Shown here: piece by piece, positions 53,242-63,346 of the stretch | Layout of the letters: each line of letters begins with the position of its first letter | How positions within the stretch are numbered: position 1 is the stretch's first letter | Source of the DNA: Burkholderia sp. WSM2232 | GTDB lineage: Bacteria; Pseudomonadota; Gammaproteobacteria; Burkholderiales; Burkholderiaceae | Direction: 5' to 3' | Assembly (NCBI RefSeq): GCF_000472545.1 | Contig: NZ_AWZV01000020.1 | Span: forward strand, 62,256 to 126,255 | DNA: 64,000 nt | The notes under the pieces: model-generated | What the model saw: the letters and a program-made list of their open reading frames with translations, nothing else | Told to the model about the DNA's origin: nothing | Database searches by the model: none | Translations under genes and position numbers: made by a program

Positions 53242-55917
53242 ATGAGCACGTCCCTCAACACCCTGATCGCCAAACTCAATCCGACCTGCCGGCAGGCCGC
53301 GTTGCTGGCGGCGAACAACTGTCTCGCGCGCGGTCATTACGAGGTGGACCTCGAGCATCTCCTGCTGGCGTTGCTCGACGAACCGGCGAGCGATCTCGCG
53401 CTCGTGCTGCGCGCAAGCAGCATCGACCTGCATGCGTTGCGTGCGGACATCGAGCGGGAATTGCAGCGCCTGAAAAACGGCAACACGCGCACGCCGGTGT
53501 TCTCCAGGCATCTGATCGATCTGCTGGAACAGGCTTGGCTGATCGCATCGCTCGATTCGCAGATTGGACGCATTCGCTCGGGCCATTTGCTGCTGGCGTT
53601 GCTGAGCGCGCCGGATCTCGCGCAATTTGCCGAGCGCATGTCGCCGCTCTGGCGCGGCGTACGCGTGACCGATCTCAAGCATAAGTTCGACGAGCTGACG
53701 GCGGGCTCCTGCGAAGTCGAGCGCAGTCATGACGGGCAAGTCGCCACAGACCGTGCCGACGATCCTGTCACGTCCGCCTCCATGCCAGGCACGCCCTCGA
53801 AAACGCCCGCGCTCGATACGTACACCAGCAACCTCACGCAGCGCGCGCGCGAAGGCAAGATCGACCCCGTGATCGGCCGGGAAGGCGAGATTCGCCAGAC
53901 TATCGACATTCTGATGCGGCGCCGGCAGAACAATCCGATCATGACGGGCGAGGCCGGCGTCGGCAAGACGGCGGTTGTCGAAGGTCTGGCGCTGCGCATC
54001 GCGGCCGACGACGTGCCCGCGCCGCTCAAGGGCGTGGCGCTGCACGTGCTCGACATGGGTCTGTTGCAGGCAGGTGCGAGCGTGAAGGGCGAGTTCGAAA
54101 ACCGCCTGAAAAACGTGATCGACGAGGTGAAGAAGAGCCCGCATCCGATCATCCTGTTTATCGACGAAGCGCATACGATCATCGGCGCGGGCGGGCAGGC
54201 CGGACAGAACGATGCGGCAAACCTGCTGAAACCCGCATTGGCTCGCGGCGAACTGCGCACTATCGCAGCGACGACGTGGAGCGAGTACAAGAAGTACTTC
54301 GAGAAAGATGCGGCACTCGCACGGCGTTTCCAGGTCGTGAAGATCGAAGAACCGGGTGAAACGCTTGCGGCGGCTATGTTGCGCGGCATGGCGTCGTTAA
54401 TGGAAAAGCACTTCAACGTGCGTGTGCTCGACGACGCAATCACAGAGGCGGTGCGGCTGTCGCATCGCTACATTAGCGGCCGGCAACTGCCGGATAAGGC
54501 GATCAGCGTGCTCGACACCGCGTGCGCAAAAGTGGCGCTCGCGCATAGCTCGACGCCGGCCGCTATCGACGATACGAAAAAGCGCCTCGAGCGCATCGAC
54601 GCGGAAATTGCCGCGCTCGAACGCGAGGCGGCGAGCGGGGCGCAGCACGACGAACGGCTCGCGCAACTGCGCGAACTGCGCGAGGAAGACCTGCAACACC
54701 TCGCTGAAGATGAAGCGCGCTACGACAAGGAACGTGCGCTCGTGACGGAGATTGTCGACCTGCGTGCCGAGATCGACGCGGCCCGCGTGAGTAGTGCCGA
54801 CGCGCAGCAGGCAGAGAAAGCGCAGCAGGCGCGCGAAACGCTCGCGCTGCGGGTGGCCGAATTGCAGGCTTTGCAGGATGCTCAACCGATGGTGCCGTTG
54901 CAGGTGGATGGACACGTCGTTGCGGAAATTGTGGCGTCGTGGACGGGCATTCCGCTCGGCCGCATGGTCAAGGATGAAATCCAGACCGTGTTGAATCTGC
55001 AGCCGTTGCTGGCCGCGCGCGTGATCGGTCAGGACCACGCGCTCGAAGCCATCGCGCAGCGGGTGCGCACGGCGAGCGCGAATCTCGAAGATCCGAACAA
55101 GCCGCGGGGCGTGTTCATGTTCGTCGGACCTTCGGGTGTCGGCAAGACCGAAACGGCATTGGCACTCGCCGATGTGTTGTACGGCGGCGAGCGCAAGATG
55201 GTCACGATCAACATGAGCGAGTACCAGGAGGCGCATAGCGTCTCGGGTCTGAAAGGCTCGCCGCCGGGCTACGTTGGTTATGGCGAGGGCGGTGTGTTGA
55301 CGGAGGCGGTGCGCCGCAATCCGTATTCGGTGGTGCTGCTCGACGAAGTCGAGAAGGCGCATCCCGATGTACTCGAAATGTTCTTCCAGGTGTTCGACAA
55401 AGGCACGATGGACGACGCCGAAGGGCGCGAAATCGACTTTCGCAATACGCTGATCATTCTCACGTCGAATGTCGGTTCGCAAGCGGTCATGCAGGCGTGC
55501 CTGAACAAAAGCGCAGAGGAACTGCCCGATGCCGACGCGCTCGCAGAAACCTTGCGTCCGCAACTGTATAAGGCGTTCAAGCCTGCTTTTCTCGGCCGCA
55601 TGAAAGTGGTGCCGTACTACCCGATTTCCGACGATGTGCTCGCCGAAATTATCGAGCTGAAACTGCAGCGAATTCGCCGCCGTATCGAGTCGAACCACAA
55701 GGCGGTATTCGAGTGGGACGAGTCGCTGGTCGATGCAGTGCTTGCACGCTGCACGGAAGTGGATTCGGGCGCGCGCAACGTCGACCATATTCTGAACGGC
55801 ACGCTGCTTCCTGAAGTCGCGCAGCATGTGCTGGAGCGCATTGCGAACGGCGCGACGATCGAGCGCATTTCGGTGCGCTCGAGCGAGGCTGGCGAATTCG
55901 AGTACGCCGTCGTATAA
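53242..55917 (+). CDS. clpV: T6SS disassembly ATPase TssH (ClpV)
   Basis: This 891-aa HSP100/Clp protein has an N-domain (NTLIAKLNPTCRQAALLAANNCLARGHYEVDLEHLLLALL, about 6-145) that binds the TssB/TssC sheath. AAA1 has Walker A GEAGVGKT at 236-243 and Walker B VILFIDEAHT. A coiled-coil middle domain lies at about 430-530, and AAA2 has Walker A GPSGVGKT near 630 and LLDEVEKAHPD. It recycles contracted sheath with ATP. It follows tssG by 33 bp. Confidence 0.96.
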   Translation: MSTSLNTLIAKLNPTCRQAALLAANNCLARGHYEVDLEHLLLALLDEPASDLALVLRASSIDLHALRADIERELQRLKNGNTRTPVFSRHLIDLLEQAWLIASLDSQIGRIRSGHLLLALLSAPDLAQFAERMSPLWRGVRVTDLKHKFDELTAGSCEVERSHDGQVATDRADDPVTSASMPGTPSKTPALDTYTSNLTQRAREGKIDPVIGREGEIRQTIDILMRRRQNNPIMTGEAGVGKTAVVEGLALRIAADDVPAPLKGVALHVLDMGLLQAGASVKGEFENRLKNVIDEVKKSPHPIILFIDEAHTIIGAGGQAGQNDAANLLKPALARGELRTIAATTWSEYKKYFEKDAALARRFQVVKIEEPGETLAAAMLRGMASLMEKHFNVRVLDDAITEAVRLSHRYISGRQLPDKAISVLDTACAKVALAHSSTPAAIDDTKKRLERIDAEIAALEREAASGAQHDERLAQLRELREEDLQHLAEDEARYDKERALVTEIVDLRAEIDAARVSSADAQQAEKAQQARETLALRVAELQALQDAQPMVPLQVDGHVVAEIVASWTGIPLGRMVKDEIQTVLNLQPLLAARVIGQDHALEAIAQRVRTASANLEDPNKPRGVFMFVGPSGVGKTETALALADVLYGGERKMVTINMSEYQEAHSVSGLKGSPPGYVGYGEGGVLTEAVRRNPYSVVLLDEVEKAHPDVLEMFFQVFDKGTMDDAEGREIDFRNTLIILTSNVGSQAVMQACLNKSAEELPDADALAETLRPQLYKAFKPAFLGRMKVVPYYPISDDVLAEIIELKLQRIRRRIESNHKAVFEWDESLVDAVLARCTEVDSGARNVDHILNGTLLPEVAQHVLERIANGATIERISVRSSEAGEFEYAVV

Positions 55918-55952
55918 GCGCTTTAACGAATGCAACCTGATAGCTCCATGCC

Positions 55953-57071
55953 ATGCCCACCAATCTGAACACGCTGCTCGCTCCAATCAGCGAAGCTGCG
56001 CCCTGCGGCGAAGATCTCCTGTTTTCCGCCGACTTCGATGCCATTGCGCACGCACGGCGTTTTGAGGACCCTTCTCTCGATCAGGGCGAATGGGTCACCG
56101 AAATCAAGGAGGCCGACTGGCCGTTCGTGATTGAACGTTCCAGTGCCTTGCTGCAAACCCAGACGAAAGACTTGCGGCTCGCGGTGTGGCTCACGGAAGC
56201 GCTCGCCATTGAAGAAGGCGTGACGGGTCTCACGCAGGGTTACACGCTGATCACGGGGCTGTGCGAAAAGTACTGGGAAACCGTTCATCCGCTACCGGAA
56301 GGCGACGACACCGAGTATCGCCTCGGCAACGTCGCGTGGCTCGTCGGCCGCACCGGCGAGCTGCTGCGCGCGATGCCGCTTACGTCGTCGCAGGGCAACG
56401 TGTACAGCACGATCGACTGGGACGTCGCCGCGCACGTCGCACAAGCCGTAAAGCGCGATCCCGACCATGCCGACGACATTGCGCGGGGCAAACCTTCCAT
56501 CGAACAGATCGACGCCGCGAAGCGCGCCACGCCTGCCGCGTTTTATTCGACGTTACTGGCCGACCTCAAGGCATTCGAAGCGGCCATGCTCGCGCTGGAA
56601 CAGGAGCTCGACCGCCGCGCTGGCGACTTCGCGCCGAGCTTCCGCCAGGCGAAGGACGCCTACGAAAGCGTCTATCGTCTGGCCGAACGCTTCGCGCGGG
56701 AAGTCGGCGTGCATCCGCAGGCACAACAGACGTCCATGAGTGGAGCAACTGCACCGGCGTTGCAGGAACCCGAGCGCGCAGAGCCCACCTTCAAGACATC
56801 ACTGCAACGCGAGGAACCTGTGTTGACGACCGCGCAAAGCCAGGCAATCGCAGGAATCCAGAGTCGCGCGCAAGCCGTCGCGCAGTTGCGCGCAGTGGCC
56901 CGCTTCTTTCGCAGCACCGAGCCGCACAATCCCGCTGCATACTTCGCCGACAAAGCCGCGGAGGCCGCCGACATGCCCTTGCATCAGTGGCTTTCCACAG
57001 TGGTGAAAGACGATGGATCGCTCGCGCATATCCGCGAGCTGCTGGGTGTGAAGCCGGAAGAAAACAGCTAG
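55953..57071 (+). CDS. tssA: T6SS protein TssA (ImpA N-terminal family)
   Basis: This 372-aa protein has an ImpA_N domain: LLAPISEAAPCGEDLLFSADFDAIAHARRFEDPSLDQGEWV at the start, DLRLAVWLTEALAIEEGVTGLTQGYTLITGLCEKYWETVHP at about 70-110. The C-terminal domain is preceded by a linker and contains RAQAVAQLRAVARFFRSTEPHNPAAYFADKAAEAADMPLHQWL. TssA primes and caps growing sheath. It is the last rightward gene, closed by a strong terminator. Confidence 0.93.
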   Translation: MPTNLNTLLAPISEAAPCGEDLLFSADFDAIAHARRFEDPSLDQGEWVTEIKEADWPFVIERSSALLQTQTKDLRLAVWLTEALAIEEGVTGLTQGYTLITGLCEKYWETVHPLPEGDDTEYRLGNVAWLVGRTGELLRAMPLTSSQGNVYSTIDWDVAAHVAQAVKRDPDHADDIARGKPSIEQIDAAKRATPAAFYSTLLADLKAFEAAMLALEQELDRRAGDFAPSFRQAKDAYESVYRLAERFAREVGVHPQAQQTSMSGATAPALQEPERAEPTFKTSLQREEPVLTTAQSQAIAGIQSRAQAVAQLRAVARFFRSTEPHNPAAYFADKAAEAADMPLHQWLSTVVKDDGSLAHIRELLGVKPEENS

Positions 57072-57088
57072 ACGTCTGCGTCGAAATA

Positions 57089-57130
57089 AAAAAGCCTGGC
57101 CCGCGCTCGAGTGAGCGGGCCAGGCTTTTT
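57089..57130. terminator. Bidirectional terminator after tssA
   Basis: AAAAAGCCTGGCCCGC on the left arm pairs with GCGGGCCAGGCTTTTT on the right, a 16-bp stem including an A-tract and T-tract, over a 10-nt loop. It ends the rightward tssB-tssA operon and the leftward tssM-tagF-OmpA operon. Confidence 0.92.
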
Positions 57131-57212
57131 CATGCGCGCCGTTCCTGCAACCAGGCGCCAAGGGGTAAAGACGCTAAAGCGCCCCGGATTGCTGTGCTCG
57201 GAGCCCCGATGC

Positions 57213-58178
57213 TCAGGACCCCGCGCGGAACTCGATGCGCCGGTTGCGCGCGCGGCCATCGGCGGTGTCGTTCGTTGCGATCGGCTGATCCGGGCCCACG
57301 CCAGTCGTGGTCATCTGCTGCGGAGGAATGCCCTTGGCGACGAGATAACCCTTCACCGCGTCGGCGCGCGCCTGACTCAGCGCGATATTCGACGTGCGGT
57401 TGCCCGAGTTGTCGGTGTGGCCAATGATCGCGACTGTCCTTGTCGTCATCTTCTGCATCGCCGCCGCCATCTGGTCGAGAATCGCGCGGCCCTGCGGCGT
57501 GAGCGTCGCGCTGCCGGTTTCGAATTCGATCGTGCGGTTGGCGAGCGTCTGATCGAGCAGACCCTGCTCGGATGCACTCACGCGCAGGCCGTTCTTGATC
57601 GTATAGGTTGGATTGAGCGCGTTGGCCATGTCGCTTGCGAGTTGCTGACGTTGCGACTCGTTGCGCACTTCGCCTTTCACGTCGATCTGCGTGCCGTCTA
57701 TTTTCAGTTGCCCTTTGCTGATCTGCTTCAGTTGCGGGCCGATCAGCTTTTGCACGTTGGCCGACCAGTTCGGCGGCGTGGCGACGTCGGCAACCTCGAT
57801 CTGATCGACCACGTTGGCCGCGCCATACGTTTCGCGCAAACGCGCGAGCACAGCGGCTTTGGTCGCCTCGTCGGGCACTTTGCCGCCGACCACGACCTGG
57901 CCTGGCGCCGCATTGGCGGGCGGCGGCGAAGCTGTCACCGCGCCGGTGCCGGCGCCAGTGGTACCGCTCGCGAGGCCCGCCGTGTTGACCGCAGGTCCCG
58001 CGGACGAAGTCGAGGGCAGGGCCGCCGTGCGAATCGAGGTGCTGCTGTTGTCCACGGGGGTGACGCGTGCGGGACCGTCGTTATCGGCATGAGCGAGCGT
58101 GCTGAAAAGCGAACCGGCCAGCACGGCAAGCAGCACCCGAGGGAGCCGCGTGTTTATCCGGATGCGTGGGTGGCTCAT
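57213..58178 (-). CDS. T6SS-associated OmpA-family protein with BON-like domain
   Basis: This 321-aa exported protein has a signal peptide (LPRVLLAVLAGSLFSTLAHA, cleavage near 30) and a Ser/Thr/Pro/Ala-rich linker. One or two BON-like folds follow (VVVGGKVPDEATKAAVLARLRETYG and LKIDGTQIDVKGEVRNESQRQQLASDMANAL). The C-terminal OmpA domain (about 210-315) has NRTIEFETGSATLTPQGRAIL, IIGHTDNSGNRTSN and LSQARADAVKGYLVAKG, which should bind peptidoglycan. It is 4 nt after tagF in the tssM operon and may anchor the membrane complex to the wall, substituting for the missing OmpA part of TssL. Related Burkholderia genes have been called tagN. Confidence 0.85.
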   Translation of the reverse strand: MSHPRIRINTRLPRVLLAVLAGSLFSTLAHADNDGPARVTPVDNSSTSIRTAALPSTSSAGPAVNTAGLASGTTGAGTGAVTASPPPANAAPGQVVVGGKVPDEATKAAVLARLRETYGAANVVDQIEVADVATPPNWSANVQKLIGPQLKQISKGQLKIDGTQIDVKGEVRNESQRQQLASDMANALNPTYTIKNGLRVSASEQGLLDQTLANRTIEFETGSATLTPQGRAILDQMAAAMQKMTTRTVAIIGHTDNSGNRTSNIALSQARADAVKGYLVAKGIPPQQMTTTGVGPDQPIATNDTADGRARNRRIEFRAGS

Positions 58179-58182
58179 CGCA

Positions 58183-59175
58183 CTACGCTCCCGTGAAGGC
58201 TTCGCGGAACGTGTCGATGCTGACGCGCAAGGACAGTTGCGGTTGGTCGAGGTAACTGACGAGCTTGCTGATGCCATGATCGTTCTGTGCGTGTTCGTCG
58301 ATCCATTCGGGGTCGTCGATATCGATGTTATGTGCGGCATACGCTTGCGGATCGACCACGCTGTGCAGCGTTTTCGCCGACGCGCCGTTAAAGCCGATGA
58401 TGAGCCGCTCGCGCTCCGCAATGGTGCCGATGAAAATCGCCAGTTCGAAGTCCGCCTGCGCGACGAACGGCGCGATCAGTTCGAGCCAGAATGCGGCGAC
58501 GAGGCTGCGATAGAACGGGTCGTTCGGCAATGGCAGCGTGAGCCCGCGCTCGAGGTGCGACGAGCCGCTTTGCATCACAGGTCGCAGCAGTGAACCGAGC
58601 GCCAGCATTGCGCCGCGCAGGCGCACCGGATGGCCGCTTGCAAGCAGCATCTGTTCGAGGCCGGCAAGCGTCTGGTGTTCGACGAAATCGTTGAACGTGC
58701 CGTCATGCGGATTGCCGGGACCGCCGCCGATTTCAATCGGCACCTGCGTCTCGCCGAGCGCCTGCAATGCGCCCGCCGGCTCGCTGGCGCCGAGTAGAGG
58801 CCTCATTTGCGCCGAGACACGCGACCACAGGCGCGCAAAGGCGAGCGGACTGTGCGCGAGAAAGGTGAGCGGCTTCTCGACTTCGAGCGCGGTCGCGGCG
58901 AGAAACGGAAACCGTCGCGACGACTGGTCGTGACTGGCCACCATATGCCCGGCAATGGCGAGCTTGCTGCGCGAACCTAGGAACGCGAAGTGCATCGGCT
59001 TCGCGTTTTCGTAGACGATCTTCCAGCGCGGATCGTCGGTGAGCAGCTCCATTGCTTCGGCGATCCAGCGGTCGAGTGTGGCGAGCAACTGCGGGTTATG
59101 CGCGCTTTTCACGAAGTCGCCGCGCGAGGGAATCTTGCCGAAGTATGCGATTTGCGCCTGCACGGTCTGCGTCAT
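58183..59175 (-). CDS. tagF: T6SS-associated protein TagF
   Basis: This 330-aa protein starts with the TagF hallmark IAYFGKIPSRGDFVKS, followed by RWKIVYENAKPMHFAFL and QSSRRFPFLAAT. In Pseudomonas and other genera TagF represses T6SS firing post-translationally, sometimes fused to the PppA phosphatase; no PppA domain is fused here. Its ATG overlaps the tssM stop (ATGA), so it is translated with TssM. Confidence 0.9.
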   Translation of the reverse strand: MTQTVQAQIAYFGKIPSRGDFVKSAHNPQLLATLDRWIAEAMELLTDDPRWKIVYENAKPMHFAFLGSRSKLAIAGHMVASHDQSSRRFPFLAATALEVEKPLTFLAHSPLAFARLWSRVSAQMRPLLGASEPAGALQALGETQVPIEIGGGPGNPHDGTFNDFVEHQTLAGLEQMLLASGHPVRLRGAMLALGSLLRPVMQSGSSHLERGLTLPLPNDPFYRSLVAAFWLELIAPFVAQADFELAIFIGTIAERERLIIGFNGASAKTLHSVVDPQAYAAHNIDIDDPEWIDEHAQNDHGISKLVSYLDQPQLSLRVSIDTFREAFTGA

Positions 59176-62100
59176 TGCGCGCCTCCTTGGGTCGAAACAG
59201 CTGCCGTGGCGGGGCGCGCAGCCGGCGCCGTCGAGGTTGTCGAGCCTGGCGTGCCAGGCGCCGGGCCAGCAGACGCGCTGGTGGCCGCGCTCGCGGCAAC
59301 CACCGAATTGCCCGCCGCGCTGACGTCCGCCACCGACGAAGGCAGACGCAAGCCGCGCAGGCTTTGCTGCTGCGGCGCGTCGCTGCTTCCGCCCGATGCT
59401 TGCGACGTGCTGATGATGCGCATGCTGACGGCCACCGTCACGTTGCCTTGCGTCCACGACAGATCGAAGGTGCCGTCGGGGCGACGCTTGCGCTGCGCCG
59501 AGTTGATCAGTTTCTCGAGCCCATAGCGGCCCGGCTCGTTGACAAGCTGCAGGGTGCGGCCGTCGAAGGTCGTTGCGGACAACGTGGCGCCTGGCGAGCC
59601 CGACGGATTCGGCCACACGAAGTTGGTCCATTGCGGCGGCGTGTTGCGATAGCGCATCTGCTGGCCGTCGATGGCGAGCGTGTACTCGGTCGTGCCGCTG
59701 CTCGGCTGCGGCAGGATCTGGAACACCGTCTGCGGTTCCGCCGAGCTCTGGCCCGCCGACGCGCCGGCTGCGCCGCCGGCGAGCGGCGCGACCCAACGTG
59801 CGAATCCGTTGGTGAAGTCGGGTGTGAGCGCGAGGCCCATGTCGCCCCAGGTGCGCGCAGTCAGCGTGTCGCCACGGCGCACCGCAAGCGGCCCGAGCGT
59901 GGTGCCGACGAACTTCGCAATCGAGCCGTCCGGCCCGAATACCTGCGCTATTTCGCCCGCGCCGGCCTCGACCTTGGCATCGCTCGCGAACGGATACTTG
60001 TTCGCGAGCGAGTTCTGGAACGTCTGGTACACCTGCGCGTTCCAGACCTTGTTCACTTCGACGCTGGCCGGCTGGATCACCACCGCATACGCGGCCATCA
60101 GCGGCCGCACGAGCAGCGGACGCAGCGCCTTGCGTTGCGAATCGGTGAGGCCCGTGAGCATCTGCTCGTCGACGTACTTGAGCGAATCGGCGAGTTCGGA
60201 GCCGCTGCCGTCGAGCGTCTGCTGCATGAGCTGGCGCGCGCCCGGACCCGGGTCGCCCTGATTCTTGATTACGTTAAAGCGCGTGCGGACCTTGGAGAGC
60301 GTGTCCATATAGCCCTTGAGCATCGAGCCGTTGTCGCCCGTCACCACGATCCGGCCGAGCGCGGAGAACTCCTGTCCAATCGGTCCCATCGGCATTTCCA
60401 CCGGATTGCCGTTGATGTCGATGTTGGCATTCAACTGGCCGGTCGGCGCACGCGAGAACCATTGCTTGAACCAGCTCGTCACGCCGCTTTGCGCACGTTT
60501 CAGGCTCGCGTTAAAGAGCGAAGGGTTGTCCCACGAGGTCTGGTCATACGCGGTTTCGAGTACTTTGCGAATCGGCGAATCTTGCGGGTCGCCGAGGCGG
60601 TTCATCGCATCCACCGCCTGGCCGAAGCTGCCGAAGCTCTGCACCGCAATGCCTTGCATGAACTTCTGCCAGTGCATTGCATACTCGGTCTTGTACATGG
60701 TGACGAGCGCTTTCTGAATCTGCTCCGGGCTGCCTTCAAGCGTCAGGTCGTCATGCGCGGACGTGTTGAGCACCCAGTCCTTCGCCTGCAATTCTTTGGT
60801 CGCGGCCTCGCGAATGGCGGGCTGCACGTACTGGAACCATGCTTCGCGCGTGAACGTGCCGGGGATCGCATAGCTGCCCGCCACCAGCCCCGTATTGTTT
60901 TCGCCGACAATCCGTGCAATGGTCATCGGTGCGAAGCGGGTGGACGCGCGCGCCTTGATCTCTTCATAGACACGCTGACGCGCCGGCATGCCGCGCACTA
61001 CGCGGCGCAGGTTCTCGCGGGTCTGATCGACGAGACCGAGGTTCTGGTCGATCATCGGCCAGTCGTCGTCGGATACGCGTGACAGGTAGAACGTAATCAT
61101 GCGCTCGGCGCTGCGGATCATTTCGTCGCGAGGCATGTTGCCGCGATTCGTTTCTAGCCAGCCGCGCCAGAAGCGCGCCACCTGGTCAGTCAGGTGAGCG
61201 GTTTCGACGTGACGCTTGTCGCTCAGCATCAGGTAGGTCTTGAGCGCGTTGTAGGCGTCTTCCACATTGGTGGGCGAAGCGTCGCTGTAAAGCCCGCCCT
61301 GGCTGTTGGCGGCCATGGCGTTGTGTGCGGAGACCGGCACGGCTGCCGCCTCCGGCGTGCGATTGAGCGGAGCGAGTTGATCCGGATGCGCGTCGACCTC
61401 CTTCAGGAACGCCGCAAGGTTCTGCGAAACCGGATCGAGCAGGATCTGACGCACGCCGTTGTAGTACTCGGTAAGAAGACGCTGCTCGAGACGATCGCCC
61501 TGATAGAGGCCGAACGATACGGCAAGCGGCTTATCGCGGCGGAACTGTTCAAGCTGATCGATACGGTCTTCGAGAACGTCCATGGCCTGCAGGCGCGATT
61601 GCAGGTCATTGCGGTTCTGCTGCAAACGCACGACGTTCTCGAGATCCGCCTTGACGTTCTCCGCAAGTTGCTGGTTGTTGATGGTAGACCACGTCCAGCC
61701 CCCCAGCGCGAGCGCCAGCACTGCGACGAAGCCGAAGAAGGTCGCATAGCGCAGGCGCGTTTTGGCCGGGCTCGCGAATTGCCTGACCGTTTGGCGGTCC
61801 GCGAAAATGACCTTGGAAAAGAGGTCGCGCAGGAAGAAGCCGTTCTTTGAAAACGCGCTGTGCGGCTTGGGCATGCTCTCGGCGCTCAGGCCGAAACGGT
61901 TGGCGATGCGGGTGGCGGCGGCGCTGTTCGTTTCGCCTTCCTGCAATGCGCTCGTGAAATAGAAGCCGCGAAAGATCGGCTTGTACTGGAACGGGTTCGT
62001 TTCAAACAGCGTGGCAAGGAACGCGCGAAGCGCGGGCTTGATTGTCGAGAACTCGAGCGGGAAGCTGAGTTGGCCCGGCGAGAGCTTGTTGCCGCGATTG

Positions 62101-63074
62101 ATCGACATCTGCGCGACGCTGATTTCTTTGAGGCCGTCGTATAGCTCTTCGAAATGCTCGTCGAAAAGGCCCACCACGTCACGCTTTTCGTCGGGTTCGT
62201 AGGGCAGGGTGGCGCCCCACACCCGATCATATTCGTGGCGGTCGCTACCGCTGAAGAACTCGGTGAAGCCCGTGATCAGGTCGGCCTTCGTGAACATCAC
62301 GTAGACCGGTGCGAAGACTTCCAGCTTCTCGGTCAATTCCTGCACGCGCTGGCGCAGGTTCTTCGCCAGATTGATGGCGAATTCAGGCTTGCTGCTGGTG
62401 AGTTCCGCGATGCTCGCGGTCACGATGATGCCGTTGATCGGCGCTTTGGGCCTGAAGCGTTTGAGCAGGCCGAGAAAGCCGAGCCATTCGGTACGGTCTT
62501 CTTCATGCACGGAGTAGCGGCCTGCCGTGTCCAACAGAATGCCTTCAGTCGTGAAGAACCAGTCGCAATTGCGCGTGCCGCCAATGCCGTGAATCACGGC
62601 GTTGTTCTTGTCGGCGAACGGGAACTGCAGGCCCGAATTCAGCACGGCGCTGCTCTTGCCCGCAGCGGGATTGCCGATCACGATGTACCAGGGCAACTCG
62701 TACAATGCCGAGCCGCCCGATACCTGGCCGATTTTCGATGTCTTGATGGTTTTCACCGCGTCGACAAGGCGCGTGCGCAGCACGTCGAGCTCGGCCTGAC
62801 GCGCCGGAGTGGGGGCGGGCCCCGCTTCCGCGCTCTGTTTTTCCGCCTGCTGCTCGAGCATTTCGCCAAGCCTGTTGTTCGCGCGACGCGCGCGCAGGCG
62901 GCGCACCACCCATACCAGCAGCCATAGCGCGATCACCACGGCAAGCACGATGGCTGGCCACTTCGGATCGATCTGCAAGGTATCGGCGCCGACGAACAAC
63001 ACAGCAGCGAGCGCGAGCAGGCCGATGATCGAGAGCGTGCGTGGATGGGTCAACACGTTGAGAAAGCGTCGCAT
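59172..63074 (-). CDS. tssM: T6SS inner-membrane protein TssM (IcmF family)
   Basis: This 1300-aa protein is the TssM family in full length. Two N-terminal membrane segments (about 13-32 and 39-57) come first, then a cytoplasmic GTPase-like domain with intact Walker A GNPAAGKS at 134-141, a third membrane segment (YATFFGFVAVLALALGGWTW, near 440), and a long periplasmic part that binds TssJ. The C-terminal 60 residues are Ala/Ser/Pro-rich. It forms the transenvelope channel with TssL and TssJ. It heads the leftward tssM-tagF-OmpA operon, although the tagX-like gene lies upstream with a 272-bp gap. Confidence 0.96.
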   Translation of the reverse strand: MRRFLNVLTHPRTLSIIGLLALAAVLFVGADTLQIDPKWPAIVLAVVIALWLLVWVVRRLRARRANNRLGEMLEQQAEKQSAEAGPAPTPARQAELDVLRTRLVDAVKTIKTSKIGQVSGGSALYELPWYIVIGNPAAGKSSAVLNSGLQFPFADKNNAVIHGIGGTRNCDWFFTTEGILLDTAGRYSVHEEDRTEWLGFLGLLKRFRPKAPINGIIVTASIAELTSSKPEFAINLAKNLRQRVQELTEKLEVFAPVYVMFTKADLITGFTEFFSGSDRHEYDRVWGATLPYEPDEKRDVVGLFDEHFEELYDGLKEISVAQMSINRGNKLSPGQLSFPLEFSTIKPALRAFLATLFETNPFQYKPIFRGFYFTSALQEGETNSAAATRIANRFGLSAESMPKPHSAFSKNGFFLRDLFSKVIFADRQTVRQFASPAKTRLRYATFFGFVAVLALALGGWTWSTINNQQLAENVKADLENVVRLQQNRNDLQSRLQAMDVLEDRIDQLEQFRRDKPLAVSFGLYQGDRLEQRLLTEYYNGVRQILLDPVSQNLAAFLKEVDAHPDQLAPLNRTPEAAAVPVSAHNAMAANSQGGLYSDASPTNVEDAYNALKTYLMLSDKRHVETAHLTDQVARFWRGWLETNRGNMPRDEMIRSAERMITFYLSRVSDDDWPMIDQNLGLVDQTRENLRRVVRGMPARQRVYEEIKARASTRFAPMTIARIVGENNTGLVAGSYAIPGTFTREAWFQYVQPAIREAATKELQAKDWVLNTSAHDDLTLEGSPEQIQKALVTMYKTEYAMHWQKFMQGIAVQSFGSFGQAVDAMNRLGDPQDSPIRKVLETAYDQTSWDNPSLFNASLKRAQSGVTSWFKQWFSRAPTGQLNANIDINGNPVEMPMGPIGQEFSALGRIVVTGDNGSMLKGYMDTLSKVRTRFNVIKNQGDPGPGARQLMQQTLDGSGSELADSLKYVDEQMLTGLTDSQRKALRPLLVRPLMAAYAVVIQPASVEVNKVWNAQVYQTFQNSLANKYPFASDAKVEAGAGEIAQVFGPDGSIAKFVGTTLGPLAVRRGDTLTARTWGDMGLALTPDFTNGFARWVAPLAGGAAGASAGQSSAEPQTVFQILPQPSSGTTEYTLAIDGQQMRYRNTPPQWTNFVWPNPSGSPGATLSATTFDGRTLQLVNEPGRYGLEKLINSAQRKRRPDGTFDLSWTQGNVTVAVSMRIISTSQASGGSSDAPQQQSLRGLRLPSSVADVSAAGNSVVAASAATSASAGPAPGTPGSTTSTAPAARPATAAVSTQGGAQ

Positions 63075-63346
63075 AAGCCGTTCAGGTCTTGGTGATATGT
63101 GTTATGGCGCGTGCTGGGCAAACGGCATCACGCGCGTGCGGCGTTTGAAAACAGGGTGAAAGGAAATGAAAGCCGATTCAGCCGGACGGCGAAATCGGCT
63201 GAATTGTTAAATCCGCAATTGCCGGCGCGGCGAAAAGCGGCCGGGCGAATGCGGGGAGGTATGCCGGATTGCGGTTCGTATCGCCGCTTTTTGCCTGAAA
63301 TATTGATTGAACGCCCCATTTCCCAACCTCTTGTACCGCTGTGTCC

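Noticed and set aside
54397-55986. Long frame antisense to clpV
   Set aside because: Shadow of the AAA2 and middle domain coding region; no recognisable protein features.
59052-61082. 676-codon open frame antisense to tssM
   Set aside because: Composition (Arg/Ala/His/Val) is that of an antisense shadow; the opposite strand encodes a textbook TssM.
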